Shown here one piece after another: positions 6,282-14,127 of a stretch of 41,368 nt of DNA. The notes beneath the pieces are model-generated. The model made no database searches. It saw only the letters and a program-made list of their open reading frames with translations, and had not been told where the DNA came from. Source of the stretch: a virus. Positions within the stretch are counted from its first letter, which is position 1; each line of letters starts with the position of its first letter. Where the stretch lies: positions 1 through 41,368 of IMG/VR virus record IMGVR_UViG_3300022200_000113, one strand, 5' to 3'. The translations under genes and the position numbers were made by a program.

Positions 6282-7751
6282 TCACAAAGAATAGCCATAA
6301 CGCTCCTTCTTTGGTTTTAATAAGTATAAACTGTTTTTAGTTCTTGTGATGCCAACATACCAAACTCTATGTTCTTCATCAGCTTTACTAATATTATTTT
6401 CAATTGAATCTCTTATTTTTTTAGCATTATCTAAAACAACAATTACATTTTCACATTCACCACCTTTTGCTGCATGAATAGTTGATACTTCTATTCTAGG
6501 TTCCTGTGATAATTTTTCACCATTAGATAACATTGTTCTAATATAAAAACATTCATCCTGGTCTGCTTTAGTAAATACATTGTACCAAATATCATCTTTA
6601 TGATATCCAAAATCATTTAATTTATATAAAGCTTGTGTGTCTTTAAATTGTGGAGCTCTTATTATATACTCTGCTAATTCTTTTGCATCAGCTGAAGATA
6701 ATGCTGCACCTTTACATAACGCATTAAAATTTAATATAGATTTATAAAGCCTGGTATTATAACTTTTACCGAATCTATTTTTAAAATATAAATTATTTGT
6801 TCTTAATTGTTTTGATATTTCATCAGATCTATAAGTTGTTCTAGTTAAAATTAACCAATCACCTTGAGTCAAATCAATATGATCCATATCAAATATATGT
6901 TGAACGGATCCTTCCACATCTTTTTTTGGAAAATAATCTTTTTGTTTTCTATTTGATATTCTTTCTAATATAACATTGGTTAAATCTTGTACTGCTGGTG
7001 GTATACGATTTGAATATCTTAACACCTCTTCTTCTGCAGGTTCACTTAAAAATCTTTCTACATCAGCGCCAGCCCAGGCAAAAATAGCCTGGTCATCATC
7101 ACCTGCTAAATAAATATCTTTTGATTTTTCTTTTAATACATCAAACATCATCCATTGTATTGGAGATAAATCTTGAGCTTCATCTATAAATATAACATCA
7201 AACTCTTTACATTTTTCTTTTTCATTTACAAACTTAGTGATCATATCATTAAAATCATATAATGAATCACCTTTGAAATGATTATAGTTTAAATAAATAT
7301 GACCTAATGTTTCATAATCAACTTCATCACTCCATTCATTAGTATTAAATTCATCTTCAACAGATATACCCTTAACTCTAGCTTTATTAATTAACCTAAA
7401 GTATTCACTATTAAAATTTAAATAACCAGATTCATCACCTGAATCCGTGACTCTTAAATTTAATTCTTTACCTATCTGTTCATAATGCACGGGTTGCATT
7501 ACATTTTCTTCACTCATACCTAAAGTATGAAAAGCAAACGAATGTAAAGTTTGAAAATATCTTAAATCTTTTTTATCTAGTCCAGGATTCTTTTCTAACA
7601 TTCTATCTCTAGCTTCATTAGCTGCTTTTCTAGTAAATGCAAAATAACCTATCTTATTTAAATCAGTTCCTTTTTTAATATACTCATCAACTTTTTCTAA
7701 TAGTGTATATGTTTTACCTGTACCTGGAGGACCAAATATCTTTTTAATCAT
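6282..7751 (-). CDS. UvrD/Rep-like superfamily 1 DNA helicase
   Basis: A 489-residue SF1 helicase. Visible motifs in order: Walker A GPPGTGKT (7-14); Walker B FIDEAQD (D190-E191); motif III LAGDDDQAIFAWAGAD (215-230); motif IV region RYSNRIPP; motif V STIHAAKGGECENV; motif VI WYVGITRTK near the C-terminus. It would unwind duplex DNA 3'-5' by ATP hydrolysis during replication or recombination. It is shorter than cellular UvrD (about 700 residues), as phage versions often are. Its start overlaps the primase stop as TAATG. Confidence 0.93.
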   Translation of the reverse strand: MIKKIFGPPGTGKTYTLLEKVDEYIKKGTDLNKIGYFAFTRKAANEARDRMLEKNPGLDKKDLRYFQTLHSFAFHTLGMSEENVMQPVHYEQIGKELNLRVTDSGDESGYLNFNSEYFRLINKARVKGISVEDEFNTNEWSDEVDYETLGHIYLNYNHFKGDSLYDFNDMITKFVNEKEKCKEFDVIFIDEAQDLSPIQWMMFDVLKEKSKDIYLAGDDDQAIFAWAGADVERFLSEPAEEEVLRYSNRIPPAVQDLTNVILERISNRKQKDYFPKKDVEGSVQHIFDMDHIDLTQGDWLILTRTTYRSDEISKQLRTNNLYFKNRFGKSYNTRLYKSILNFNALCKGAALSSADAKELAEYIIRAPQFKDTQALYKLNDFGYHKDDIWYNVFTKADQDECFYIRTMLSNGEKLSQEPRIEVSTIHAAKGGECENVIVVLDNAKKIRDSIENNISKADEEHRVWYVGITRTKNSLYLLKPKKERYGYSL

Positions 7752-9397
7752 TAGAAATTTTCTCCTCTTACATTATTTTTAATAACCTGTTCAGGTTCTT
7801 TTCCATCTTCTAATAACTCAGGAAATTTATCTAAAGATACTTTGGTTACTGCTATTGGATTATGTGACTTATCTTCTCTATCTTTTTTTGGAAATCTTTT
7901 ATTAACACCGAACTCTGCATTAAATAATCTTTTCATTTCCTCTGCAGTCTTACCTCTATTCTCTTTCCATTCTTTATTTTTTAAAGAATTATAAAAACTT
8001 GCAAAAACAAAATATGCATGTTGATCTTCTATTAATACTGCACCGGTTTTAAATGCTGCATAAGTTCCTGCTTTAGGTCCATTCAAATATTTACCTAAAT
8101 ATTCTTCTAATAAGTCATCATCACTTGTACCTTTTGGTGGAGGTGTTGTTAACTTAGGTGGAAATAAATTATCTAATATATCTTGAAATTCATTTTGTTT
8201 TATTTTTGGTGGAACCATATCAGCTGCTGCACCAATGATTGCTCTAATATTATCCAGTTCAATAATTTGTTTTATATTCTTTGCTCTAACTTCTTTTGTA
8301 GTTTGTCCATCAGGTAATGTAACATTAAATACATATTGTGGTTCTTTATAAGTTATTTTTTGTAATCCAGATAATGCTGGAAAGATTCTTTTCTTATCTG
8401 ATAAATATCCAAAAGCTCTTCTCCTACATTCTGCTTTCATACATACTGGTTGTATTGGATCTTCATTACAAGTATGTCCTTTAGTTTCTCTAGCCCAAGA
8501 TTTTAATTTCTTTTTAGTTTTTTCTTCTGTCCAATCGATAACTCCGTTTGTTCCAGGTTCAAAGTATTTACCTGGTGCAGCAATAACCATTTTCTCCCAA
8601 TCATCTGGATATTTCTTTTTAGCAAAGACCATATAGTTGTATAAGAATCTATCTCTGCCATCTGTTAATTTATCTTTAGTTAATATTGCAAGACATGGTG
8701 GTCCATCATGAAATTCTTCTCCACCACCATTTAATATTTTTTTAGTATGATCTAAATTAAATTGTTCTAAATCATCTGCACTATATGTATTTGCTTCTAC
8801 TACATCTATAAATTGATCAAAAGTAAATCTAGTGCCATCTAAATTAAATCCAACTCTTTCTGTTTTTTTATAATAAGGTAGATTAATATACTGACCCATA
8901 TTCCAATTACCTTCAGCATCTTTACCTAATTCAGTTTGTTTTGGATATATTTCAATGTTAGTTGGAAGTTTTAATGTAAATAATAATCCTTCTAAAAAAT
9001 TTCTAATTGCAACTGCTCTAATTGGTTCTTTAACAAATAAATATAAATGCATACCACCACTTTTAGATCTAACTGGAACTAATGGTAAATTATGTTCTGC
9101 AATGATGTCTAAATATTTTTTATATGGAAAGTTTGAATAACTATGTTGCTTATCATCTATATCAATAGCACCAAACCTTGCCATTCCTCTATCATCACAA
9201 GGTTGAATACCTATAGATTGTTTTCCTAATAAATGATTTAAATAATCTCTATCTGTAATTTCTCTATGAGCCCAACCATAAACTGGTTTTGCTTTACCTG
9301 TACTAGGATCAATTGATAACCTTGATAAATCAGCTGTACCAAAGTTTCTTTGTAAACCTGTAAATGCTTCTATAAATTTTCTTTCTTTATTATCCAT
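7751..9397 (-). CDS. TOTE-type archaeo-eukaryotic primase
   Basis: A 548-residue primase-like protein. The N-terminal half carries AEP motifs: FGAIDIDD with catalytic D79 and D81, RSKSGGMHLYLF with S113/H117 (the SxxxH pattern), and IEIYPKQ with E149. This arrangement matches the TOTE conflict-system primase domain found in many marine phages. A later cysteine group (GHTCNEDPIQPVCMKAEC) may bind zinc. It likely makes primers for PolA. The C-terminal 150 residues contain no motif I recognise. It lies between the SF1 helicase and the ssDNA-binding candidate. Confidence 0.88.
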   Translation of the reverse strand: MDNKERKFIEAFTGLQRNFGTADLSRLSIDPSTGKAKPVYGWAHREITDRDYLNHLLGKQSIGIQPCDDRGMARFGAIDIDDKQHSYSNFPYKKYLDIIAEHNLPLVPVRSKSGGMHLYLFVKEPIRAVAIRNFLEGLLFTLKLPTNIEIYPKQTELGKDAEGNWNMGQYINLPYYKKTERVGFNLDGTRFTFDQFIDVVEANTYSADDLEQFNLDHTKKILNGGGEEFHDGPPCLAILTKDKLTDGRDRFLYNYMVFAKKKYPDDWEKMVIAAPGKYFEPGTNGVIDWTEEKTKKKLKSWARETKGHTCNEDPIQPVCMKAECRRRAFGYLSDKKRIFPALSGLQKITYKEPQYVFNVTLPDGQTTKEVRAKNIKQIIELDNIRAIIGAAADMVPPKIKQNEFQDILDNLFPPKLTTPPPKGTSDDDLLEEYLGKYLNGPKAGTYAAFKTGAVLIEDQHAYFVFASFYNSLKNKEWKENRGKTAEEMKRLFNAEFGVNKRFPKKDREDKSHNPIAVTKVSLDKFPELLEDGKEPEQVIKNNVRGENF

Positions 9398-9415
9398 AAA
9401 CTGTCTCTAGTTTGA

Positions 9416-9437
9416 TGTGGGCGATTGCTCGCCCACA
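9416..9437 (-). other. Perfect stem-loop with GCAA tetraloop
   Basis: On the minus strand TGTGGGCGA-GCAA-TCGCCCACA forms a perfect 9-bp GC-rich stem closed by a GNRA tetraloop. It sits between the stop of the ssDNA-binding candidate (9449) and the primase start (9397). There is no following T-run, so it looks more like an mRNA processing or stabilising element, or an attenuator, than a classic terminator. Confidence 0.6.
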
Positions 9438-9448
9438 CATTAAATAAC

Positions 9449-10261
9449 TTAGAAGTGTGAAGCTTCACCTTTAGCAGAATCATTTGATTCGCCATGTTTA
9501 ACTTTCACATCTCCTTTTGATACACTATCAGCAAAAGACTTAGCTTGTTGATATAATACAGCATCCTGCACTGGACCAATTTTGCTAACTTCCCAACCAA
9601 ACCATGTACCTTTGTCATTTGATTGTTGAGTTGTTCTCAACTTATATGTATGACTAAAGAAAGCTGGAGTAAACATTCCGTTCTTTCCTTTCATCTTTAT
9701 ACTAGCCATCATACTATTCCACTTTCTACTAATCTTTAATTGCGTCGATTTCATGGCAATTAAAGCAGTTGAAGGTGTATTACTATTGACTACTACAAAA
9801 TGACTTGCAGTCTTTTCAATATAATTACCATTAGGTAATCTATCTTTATAGTCTGCACCTCTCGTAGTCTTAGTCATGATATCACTAGAAGATGAGTGAA
9901 TAGCAACGGGTGCTCCGGAACCTTCGCCTCTATCTTGCCATTCAATATATTCTAATTTGTAATGACAAGGAATAACTTCGATTCCTTTTTCACCATCAAA
10001 CAATTCACCAGTTACAGAGTTGTAAATCATTCCGGCTTCAGCGCCTTGAACATATTTACCATCTCTTTTATTAACTTCTGGAGATAATTGTCCGAGTATT
10101 TTTAGGAATGGTAATGCTAAATCTTCATGAGTTAGATTTTCCACACCTTGATTTGCATCAGCTTCAAACATGTTGACAGATAATGCACCTGCAGTAACTT
10201 TTTCAGTAACTGCAGAATTGGTTTTTGGTTCTTTGTTCTTGATTATTTGTTCTTGCGACAT
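9449..10261 (-). CDS. Candidate single-stranded DNA-binding or replication protein
   Basis: A 270-residue protein. The start at 10261 is chosen because AAGGAGG lies seven bases upstream; a longer reading to 10282 lacks a ribosome site. The centre is beta-rich (GIEVIPCHYKLEYIEW; FVVVNSNTPSTALIAMK; FFSHTYKLRTTQQSNDKGTW) and the C-terminus is acidic/polar with a terminal aromatic (GEASHF). A beta-rich core with a flexible tail is the usual shape of phage ssDNA-binding proteins, and it sits beside the primase. No diagnostic motif is visible, so the role is inferred from shape and context. Confidence 0.6.
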   Translation of the reverse strand: MSQEQIIKNKEPKTNSAVTEKVTAGALSVNMFEADANQGVENLTHEDLALPFLKILGQLSPEVNKRDGKYVQGAEAGMIYNSVTGELFDGEKGIEVIPCHYKLEYIEWQDRGEGSGAPVAIHSSSSDIMTKTTRGADYKDRLPNGNYIEKTASHFVVVNSNTPSTALIAMKSTQLKISRKWNSMMASIKMKGKNGMFTPAFFSHTYKLRTTQQSNDKGTWFGWEVSKIGPVQDAVLYQQAKSFADSVSKGDVKVKHGESNDSAKGEASHF

Positions 10262-10274
10262 AGTTTTTCCTCCT

Positions 10275-10826
10275 TTATGCACGCGTTATTTTGGTTCGGT
10301 TTCCTGCGAACACATTAAATAGGTCAGAGGGCATATCTTTCCCAGACTCGATACGCTCTCTAACCAAAGCCTTAAGTGTCATAGGTTCAACCTTTAACTT
10401 CTGGGTAGGTTGATAGCCTTGACCTTGTGCAAGGACAGCATATTCTGCCGCCTTGTTATCTTCGTTACGACCAAAGGAAACAGTAACCTCATTTTTAATA
10501 AGATCACCCAGGCCATTTTCACGAAGCCAGTTAAATGCTTCTTCCTTTTTATCTGCGGAAATTGAAGCACCGTAGACGGGTTTTACTTCTACAGCTGAAC
10601 CGTCTGCTAATTTTAATGTACTGATATTCATTTCTGTCATCATAGTAGGTATGACATCACCAGAAATCATATCAGCTTGTTGCTTTAATTTTTTTAAATT
10701 ATCTTCAGCAACTTTTATTTTATCTTCTATGTCTCTTAACTTAACTACTTGATCAGCTAAAGATGCTGCATCATTAGTTTGAGTTATCGACTCAGTTTGA
10801 TCTGCTTCGAAATTAATATTGCTCAT
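10275..10826 (-). CDS. Conserved hypothetical replication-region protein with coiled coil
   Basis: A 183-residue protein with an N-terminal coiled coil at about residues 22-52 (VVKLRDIEDKIKVAEDNLKK), then an alpha/beta domain (LKLADGSAVEVKPVYGASIS; NWLRENGLGDLIKNEVTVSF) and a C-terminal helix (LKALVRERIESGKDMPSDLF). The domain order recalls small phage nuclease-inhibitor or loader proteins, but I cannot assign a family. It lies directly upstream of the ssDNA-binding candidate. Its 5' end overlaps the upstream small gene by 14 bases. Confidence 0.65.
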   Translation of the reverse strand: MSNINFEADQTESITQTNDAASLADQVVKLRDIEDKIKVAEDNLKKLKQQADMISGDVIPTMMTEMNISTLKLADGSAVEVKPVYGASISADKKEEAFNWLRENGLGDLIKNEVTVSFGRNEDNKAAEYAVLAQGQGYQPTQKLKVEPMTLKALVRERIESGKDMPSDLFNVFAGNRTKITRA

Positions 10827-11124
10827 ATATTTTTATCTCCTTTGTTAGAGTTATTATTTCTTTCTTAGTTCTTTTAATCATATTAAAAGCTCTGTACTTC
10901 ATATAATAGAAATCAAAAATTTTGTCAAGGTGTACTATAAACATAAATACAACCATAGGAATAAATTCTAAAAATTTAATATCTTTATCTCTTTCAAATA
11001 AATTAAAATTTTTTATAAATTGTATATCTTTCTGAGTTACTTTTAAAAAATTTTCTAATTCTAACTTTCTTGCTTTCATACGATACAGTCTATTCTGTAT
11101 CTTCCATCGTTCTTTATCCGTCAT
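10813..11124 (-). CDS. Hypothetical small membrane-associated protein
   Basis: A 103-residue protein with basic helical ends and a central hydrophobic stretch at about residues 53-67 (FIPMVVFMFIVHLDKIFDF) that could span or lie on the membrane. It overlaps both neighbours by a few bases. No known family. Codon use is very AT-rich compared with the next gene downstream. Confidence 0.5.
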   Translation of the reverse strand: MTDKERWKIQNRLYRMKARKLELENFLKVTQKDIQFIKNFNLFERDKDIKFLEFIPMVVFMFIVHLDKIFDFYYMKYRAFNMIKRTKKEIITLTKEIKIYEQY

Positions 11125-11473
11125 CTACATTACCTTTCTCAAATAAATTAATTTCAATAGGATAGTATGTATGCTCTTGTCTGTCCCATTTCAAGAGATT
11201 ATATTTACCACCAGTTATATCTGCGGCAATTGAACACGCTACACCTATAATTGCAGGATCACCTGTTAATAATAAATAATCTTTTTCTGTATAATCTTTT
11301 AACAATTTTCTTAATTTAAATATTAATGGACCAGGTGACAAAATAATTTGGCTAAATTCAGGCAACAATGTGATTAGTTTGCCATACTTTTGTGCACCCA
11401 TAATATTAAATTTAGGTTTACCTGATCTGGTTCCAGGTAATTCTTGTATAATATAAACTTTTGAATCTTCCAT
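11114..11473 (-). CDS. Hypothetical 119-residue phage protein
   Basis: Begins MEDSKVYIIQELPGTRSGKP. I chose the ATG at 11471-11473: the longer reading would start at TTG inside the -35 box of the divergent promoter. The middle (LLLTGDPAIIGVACSIAADI) resembles a small Rossmann-like alpha/beta core, and the end (KYNLLKWDRQEHTYYPIEI) is a style shared by small proteins near replication genes in marine phages. No catalytic motif is evident. It is the first gene of the minus-strand replication operon. Confidence 0.7.
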   Translation of the reverse strand: MEDSKVYIIQELPGTRSGKPKFNIMGAQKYGKLITLLPEFSQIILSPGPLIFKLRKLLKDYTEKDYLLLTGDPAIIGVACSIAADITGGKYNLLKWDRQEHTYYPIEINLFEKGNVDDG

Positions 11474-11493
11474 AATTATTTTTACTTTCTGGG

Positions 11494-11521
11494 TTGACAA
11501 GTAAATAGCTTTTATTATATA
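11494..11521 (+). promoter_or_regulatory. Plus-strand promoter for the SNF2-like helicase
   Basis: A perfect TTGACA (11494-11499) and TATATA (11516-11521) separated by 16 bp, about 35 bases upstream of the helicase ATG. It overlaps the minus-strand promoter in the same gap. Confidence 0.6.
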
Positions 11522-11530
11522 GATTGTCAA
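11502..11530 (-). promoter_or_regulatory. Minus-strand promoter for the replication operon
   Basis: On the minus strand TTGACA (11525-11530) and TATTTA (11502-11507) are separated by 17 bp and precede the 119-residue gene. The two divergent promoters interlock: TTGACAA at 11494 and TTGTCAA at 11524 form a perfect 7-bp inverted repeat, so the two polymerases cannot bind at once. Confidence 0.5.
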
Positions 11531-11555
11531 TAGAAAGACAATAAAAAATATTATT

Positions 11556-12989
11556 ATGAATTATAAATTTAAAACTAAACCATATGCACATCAAATAACT
11601 GCATTGGAAAAATCGTGGAGTAAAGAAGTATTTGCATACTTTATGGAAATGGGAACTGGTAAATCAAAAGTTCTTATTGATAATATATCTATGCTATACG
11701 ACAAAGGTAAAATTAATGGTGCTTTAATTATTGCACCTAAAGGTGTTTATCAAAACTGGTATGATACTGAAATTCCTACTCACATGGCAAACCATATAGA
11801 AAAAGATGTTGTGTTATGGAAAGCTATGATTAATCAAAAGCAACAAAATGAATTAAATAAATTATTTGTATCTACAGAAAAACTTCATATTTTATGTATG
11901 AATGTTGAAGCATTCTCAACTAAAAAAGGTTTAGAGTTTGCAGCTAAATTTATGAGTTGTCATAATACAATGATGGCTATTGATGAGTCTACTACTATTA
12001 AAAATCCTGATGCTAAAAGAACTAAAAATATTGTAGCACTTGGTAAGCATGCTAAATATAGAAGAATTTTAACTGGTTCTCCCGTAACTAAATCACCATT
12101 AGATTTATATAAACAATGTGAATTTCTTGATCCTTGGTTATTGGAATATAGTTCTTACTACGCATTTAGAACACGATATGCAATTATGAAGTCTGCAAAC
12201 TTTGGTGGTCGTTCAGTTCAAATTGTAGTTGGTTATAGAAACTTAGGTGAGTTATCTAAAAAACTAGAACCATTTTCATATCGTTGTTTAAAAGAAGATT
12301 GTTTAGATTTACCTGATTACACATATACTAAACGTGTTATTCAATTAACTCCTGAACAGAAAAAAATATATCAACAAATGAAAATATTAGCATTGGCCGA
12401 ATTGAATGGAAAACAAATGACAACTCAATCTGCTATGGTTCAATTAATGAGACTTCATCAAATTACTTGTGGTCATTTTACTGCTGATGATGGTACGATT
12501 AAAACTATTAAAAATGAAAGACTTGATGCATTAGTAGATATATTAGATGAAGTAGAAAACAAAGCGGTTATCTGGGCCCACTATAGACATGATATAGATG
12601 CTATTGTTAATGCTGTTGAAACTCATTTTGGTAAAGATTCATATGTGACTTATTATGGTGATACTACAAATGAAGATAGACAAAAAGCTATTAAAGAAAT
12701 CCAAGATCCAAATAGTAAAGTAAGATTTATTATTGGTACACCACAAACTGGTGGTTATGGTATTACATTAACTGGTGCTAATGTTATGGTTTATTATGCT
12801 AATGGTTATGACTATGAAAAAAGAATACAATCAGAAGCTAGAATAAATCGTGCAGGTCAAACTAGAAAAATGACTTACATTGATATCATTGCAGAAGATA
12901 CAGTTGATGAAAAAATTGTAAAAGCTTTAAGAAGTAAAATGAATATCGCTAGTAAAATAACGGGTGATGATCTTAAATCATGGATTTAA
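11556..12989 (+). CDS. SNF2-like superfamily 2 helicase/translocase
   Basis: A 477-residue SF2 ATPase. Motif I is FMEMGTGKSK (Walker A, 32-38), motif II AIDESTTIKNP (D143-E144), motif III LTGSPV (172-177), and motif VI SEARINRAGQTRKM. The second RecA domain has GTPQTGGYGITLTGAN and ends with EDTVDEKIVKAL, typical of the SNF2/HepA group found in phages. It would translocate on double-stranded DNA, remodelling forks or displacing proteins. It is on the opposite strand from the other replication genes and has its own promoter. Confidence 0.93.
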   Translation: MNYKFKTKPYAHQITALEKSWSKEVFAYFMEMGTGKSKVLIDNISMLYDKGKINGALIIAPKGVYQNWYDTEIPTHMANHIEKDVVLWKAMINQKQQNELNKLFVSTEKLHILCMNVEAFSTKKGLEFAAKFMSCHNTMMAIDESTTIKNPDAKRTKNIVALGKHAKYRRILTGSPVTKSPLDLYKQCEFLDPWLLEYSSYYAFRTRYAIMKSANFGGRSVQIVVGYRNLGELSKKLEPFSYRCLKEDCLDLPDYTYTKRVIQLTPEQKKIYQQMKILALAELNGKQMTTQSAMVQLMRLHQITCGHFTADDGTIKTIKNERLDALVDILDEVENKAVIWAHYRHDIDAIVNAVETHFGKDSYVTYYGDTTNEDRQKAIKEIQDPNSKVRFIIGTPQTGGYGITLTGANVMVYYANGYDYEKRIQSEARINRAGQTRKMTYIDIIAEDTVDEKIVKALRSKMNIASKITGDDLKSWI

Positions 12990-13201
12990 TTATTTTTACA
13001 GATAATTTATATTATTTAGTTCCTGTAACTAAAGAAATGTTACAAGGCTTGACTATTTCTAAAGGTATAGATTGTATGGATCTTTGTGAAATAATAAGAG
13101 AAAATTTTACAACTTATATTAGTTCTAAAAACATTCATGTTCTGAATGGACACAATGCAAATTTTTATGGATGTATATGTGGGGCCGAAGCCCCACAATA
13201 A
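12980..13201 (+). CDS. Small protein following the SNF2-like helicase
   Basis: A 73-residue protein starting inside the last codons of the helicase gene (10-base overlap), so coupled to it. It has several cysteines (residues 32, 36, 65 and 67; the last pair in CIC) but no clear zinc-finger spacing. The last eight codons are part of the terminator stem at 13178-13197, which fixes the C-terminal residues GAEAPQ. Function unknown; a helicase partner is possible from position alone. Confidence 0.55.
   Translation: MDLIIFTDNLYYLVPVTKEMLQGLTISKGIDCMDLCEIIRENFTTYISSKNIHVLNGHNANFYGCICGAEAPQ
13178..13197. terminator. Bidirectional terminator with UUCG loop on the minus strand
   Basis: TGTGGGGC-CGAA-GCCCCACA forms a perfect 8-bp stem between converging genes. 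On the plus strand an AT/T-rich tract (ATAATTATTTTATTTTTATT) follows, as expected for an intrinsic terminator of the helicase operon. Read on the minus strand the loop is the very stable C(UUCG)G tetraloop, which would end the hsp20 transcript. The stem lies within the 3' end of the small plus-strand gene. Confidence 0.75.
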
Positions 13202-13624
13202 TTATTTTATTTTTATTTCTTGAGCTTTAATTTCTTCCGGTTCATTAACTCCTAATTTAACAGTCAATACACCGTCTTCCATTGTAGCATCATCAACAAC
13301 TACATCATTTCTTAATTGAAATTGTTTGTAGAATTTTCTGAATGCTAAACCTTTTTCAATGTATTCTTTTTCTTTGTCATCTACTTGACCAGAAACAGAC
13401 AATAAACCATCTTTATATTCAACTTTAACATTCTTTTTGTTGAATCCAGCAAGACCTAGTTCAATTCCATATTGTCCTTTTCCATATTTTACCACATTGT
13501 AAAATGGAAATGATTGTACTTTTGATAAACTATCAAAGATAGAATCAAAAGAATCACCAAACATTCTATTAGAATTATCCCAAAGATCTTTTTGGAATTT
13601 ATTAATTAAATCTAAACCTGTCAT
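13202..13624 (-). CDS. hsp20: Hsp20 / alpha-crystallin small heat-shock protein
   Basis: A 140-residue IbpA-like small chaperone. The start at 13624 is set by a strong AGGAGG five bases upstream; an in-frame extension to 13663 has none. The alpha-crystallin domain runs from about residue 37 (FPFYNVVKYGKGQYGIELGL, then AGFNKKNVKVEY, a GLLSVSG strand and the EDGVLTVKLGV strand near 120). Such proteins form oligomers that hold unfolding proteins in a soluble state. Marine phages, notably cyanophages, carry them, perhaps to help capsid assembly or protect the host during infection. It has its own strong promoter (13682-13710) and terminator. Confidence 0.93.
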   Translation of the reverse strand: MTGLDLINKFQKDLWDNSNRMFGDSFDSIFDSLSKVQSFPFYNVVKYGKGQYGIELGLAGFNKKNVKVEYKDGLLSVSGQVDDKEKEYIEKGLAFRKFYKQFQLRNDVVVDDATMEDGVLTVKLGVNEPEEIKAQEIKIK

Positions 13625-13681
13625 ATTAACCTCCTTGTTATAAGCAAAGTTTATAGGCCACATTATTGTGCACCTGCGTAA

Positions 13682-13710
13682 TATATAGGGGGTACCTAGG
13701 GTCGTGTCAA
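13682..13710 (-). promoter_or_regulatory. Near-consensus sigma70 promoter for hsp20
   Basis: On the minus strand TTGACA (13705-13710), an exact 17-bp spacer, then TATATA (13682-13687). It lies in an 86-base gap downstream of speD and about 58 bases before the Hsp20 ATG. It is the best promoter match in the window. The spacer is unusually GC-rich (CCTAGGTACCCCC). Confidence 0.8.
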
Positions 13711-13749
13711 GGTCGTTTCGTTAAAATACAAGGCTCTCAGGAAGACTTT

Positions 13750-14127
13750 TTAAAGGTCAACTAGTCCAGTTTCGCGGTTTAAGTACTTATATTCGATTTT
13801 AGATGTTTTAAAATCTTCTTTTATTTTATTACATATTTTTTCTAGATCAAACTCACCGCAACTGTATACATCAAATTGCATTAGTGCAGGTTTAACTTCA
13901 TCCCATATATGCATTGCGATATGTGAAGTTTCAATAATTGCAACAGCGGTAATACCTCTGTTACCAGGCATCGTACAATATTTTACATAAGGACCCATAA
14001 ATACTTTCATATTTATATCCATGATAAAATTATTTAACCAGCTCTTTAAATAGTTTTCTTCTACTGGTGGATTATTTATTTCTGCTCGGACAATAAGATG
14101 CTTATGCACCAATAAACTATTTTCCAT
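13750..14127 (-). CDS. speD: SpeD-family pyruvoyl-dependent decarboxylase (AdoMetDC-like)
   Basis: A 125-residue protein matching the class 1B S-adenosylmethionine decarboxylase proenzyme in length and motifs. The self-cleavage region is IIETSHIAMHIWDE with S68 as the likely pyruvoyl precursor and H73 in the processing position; FDVYSCGEFD supplies a cysteine (C90) near the expected catalytic site. The residue before S68 is Thr, not the usual Glu. AdoMetDC makes the aminopropyl donor for spermidine. Some viral SpeD homologues act on ornithine or arginine instead, so the substrate is uncertain. AAGGA precedes the ATG. Confidence 0.85.
   Translation of the reverse strand: MENSLLVHKHLIVRAEINNPPVEENYLKSWLNNFIMDINMKVFMGPYVKYCTMPGNRGITAVAIIETSHIAMHIWDEVKPALMQFDVYSCGEFDLEKICNKIKEDFKTSKIEYKYLNRETGLVDL

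Noticed and set aside
10262-10282. Upstream ATG for the ssDNA-binding candidate
   Set aside because: It lies inside the upstream gene's end and the extra codons encode the AAGGAGG site used by the ATG at 10261.
11474-11530. Upstream extension of the 119-residue gene to a TTG at 11530
   Set aside because: The extension runs through the -35 and -10 boxes of the divergent promoters, and the ATG at 11473 gives a familiar N-terminus.
13625-13663. N-terminal extension of Hsp20 to an ATG at 13663
   Set aside because: The internal ATG at 13624 has a strong AGGAGG at ideal spacing, and the extra residues encode that ribosome site.
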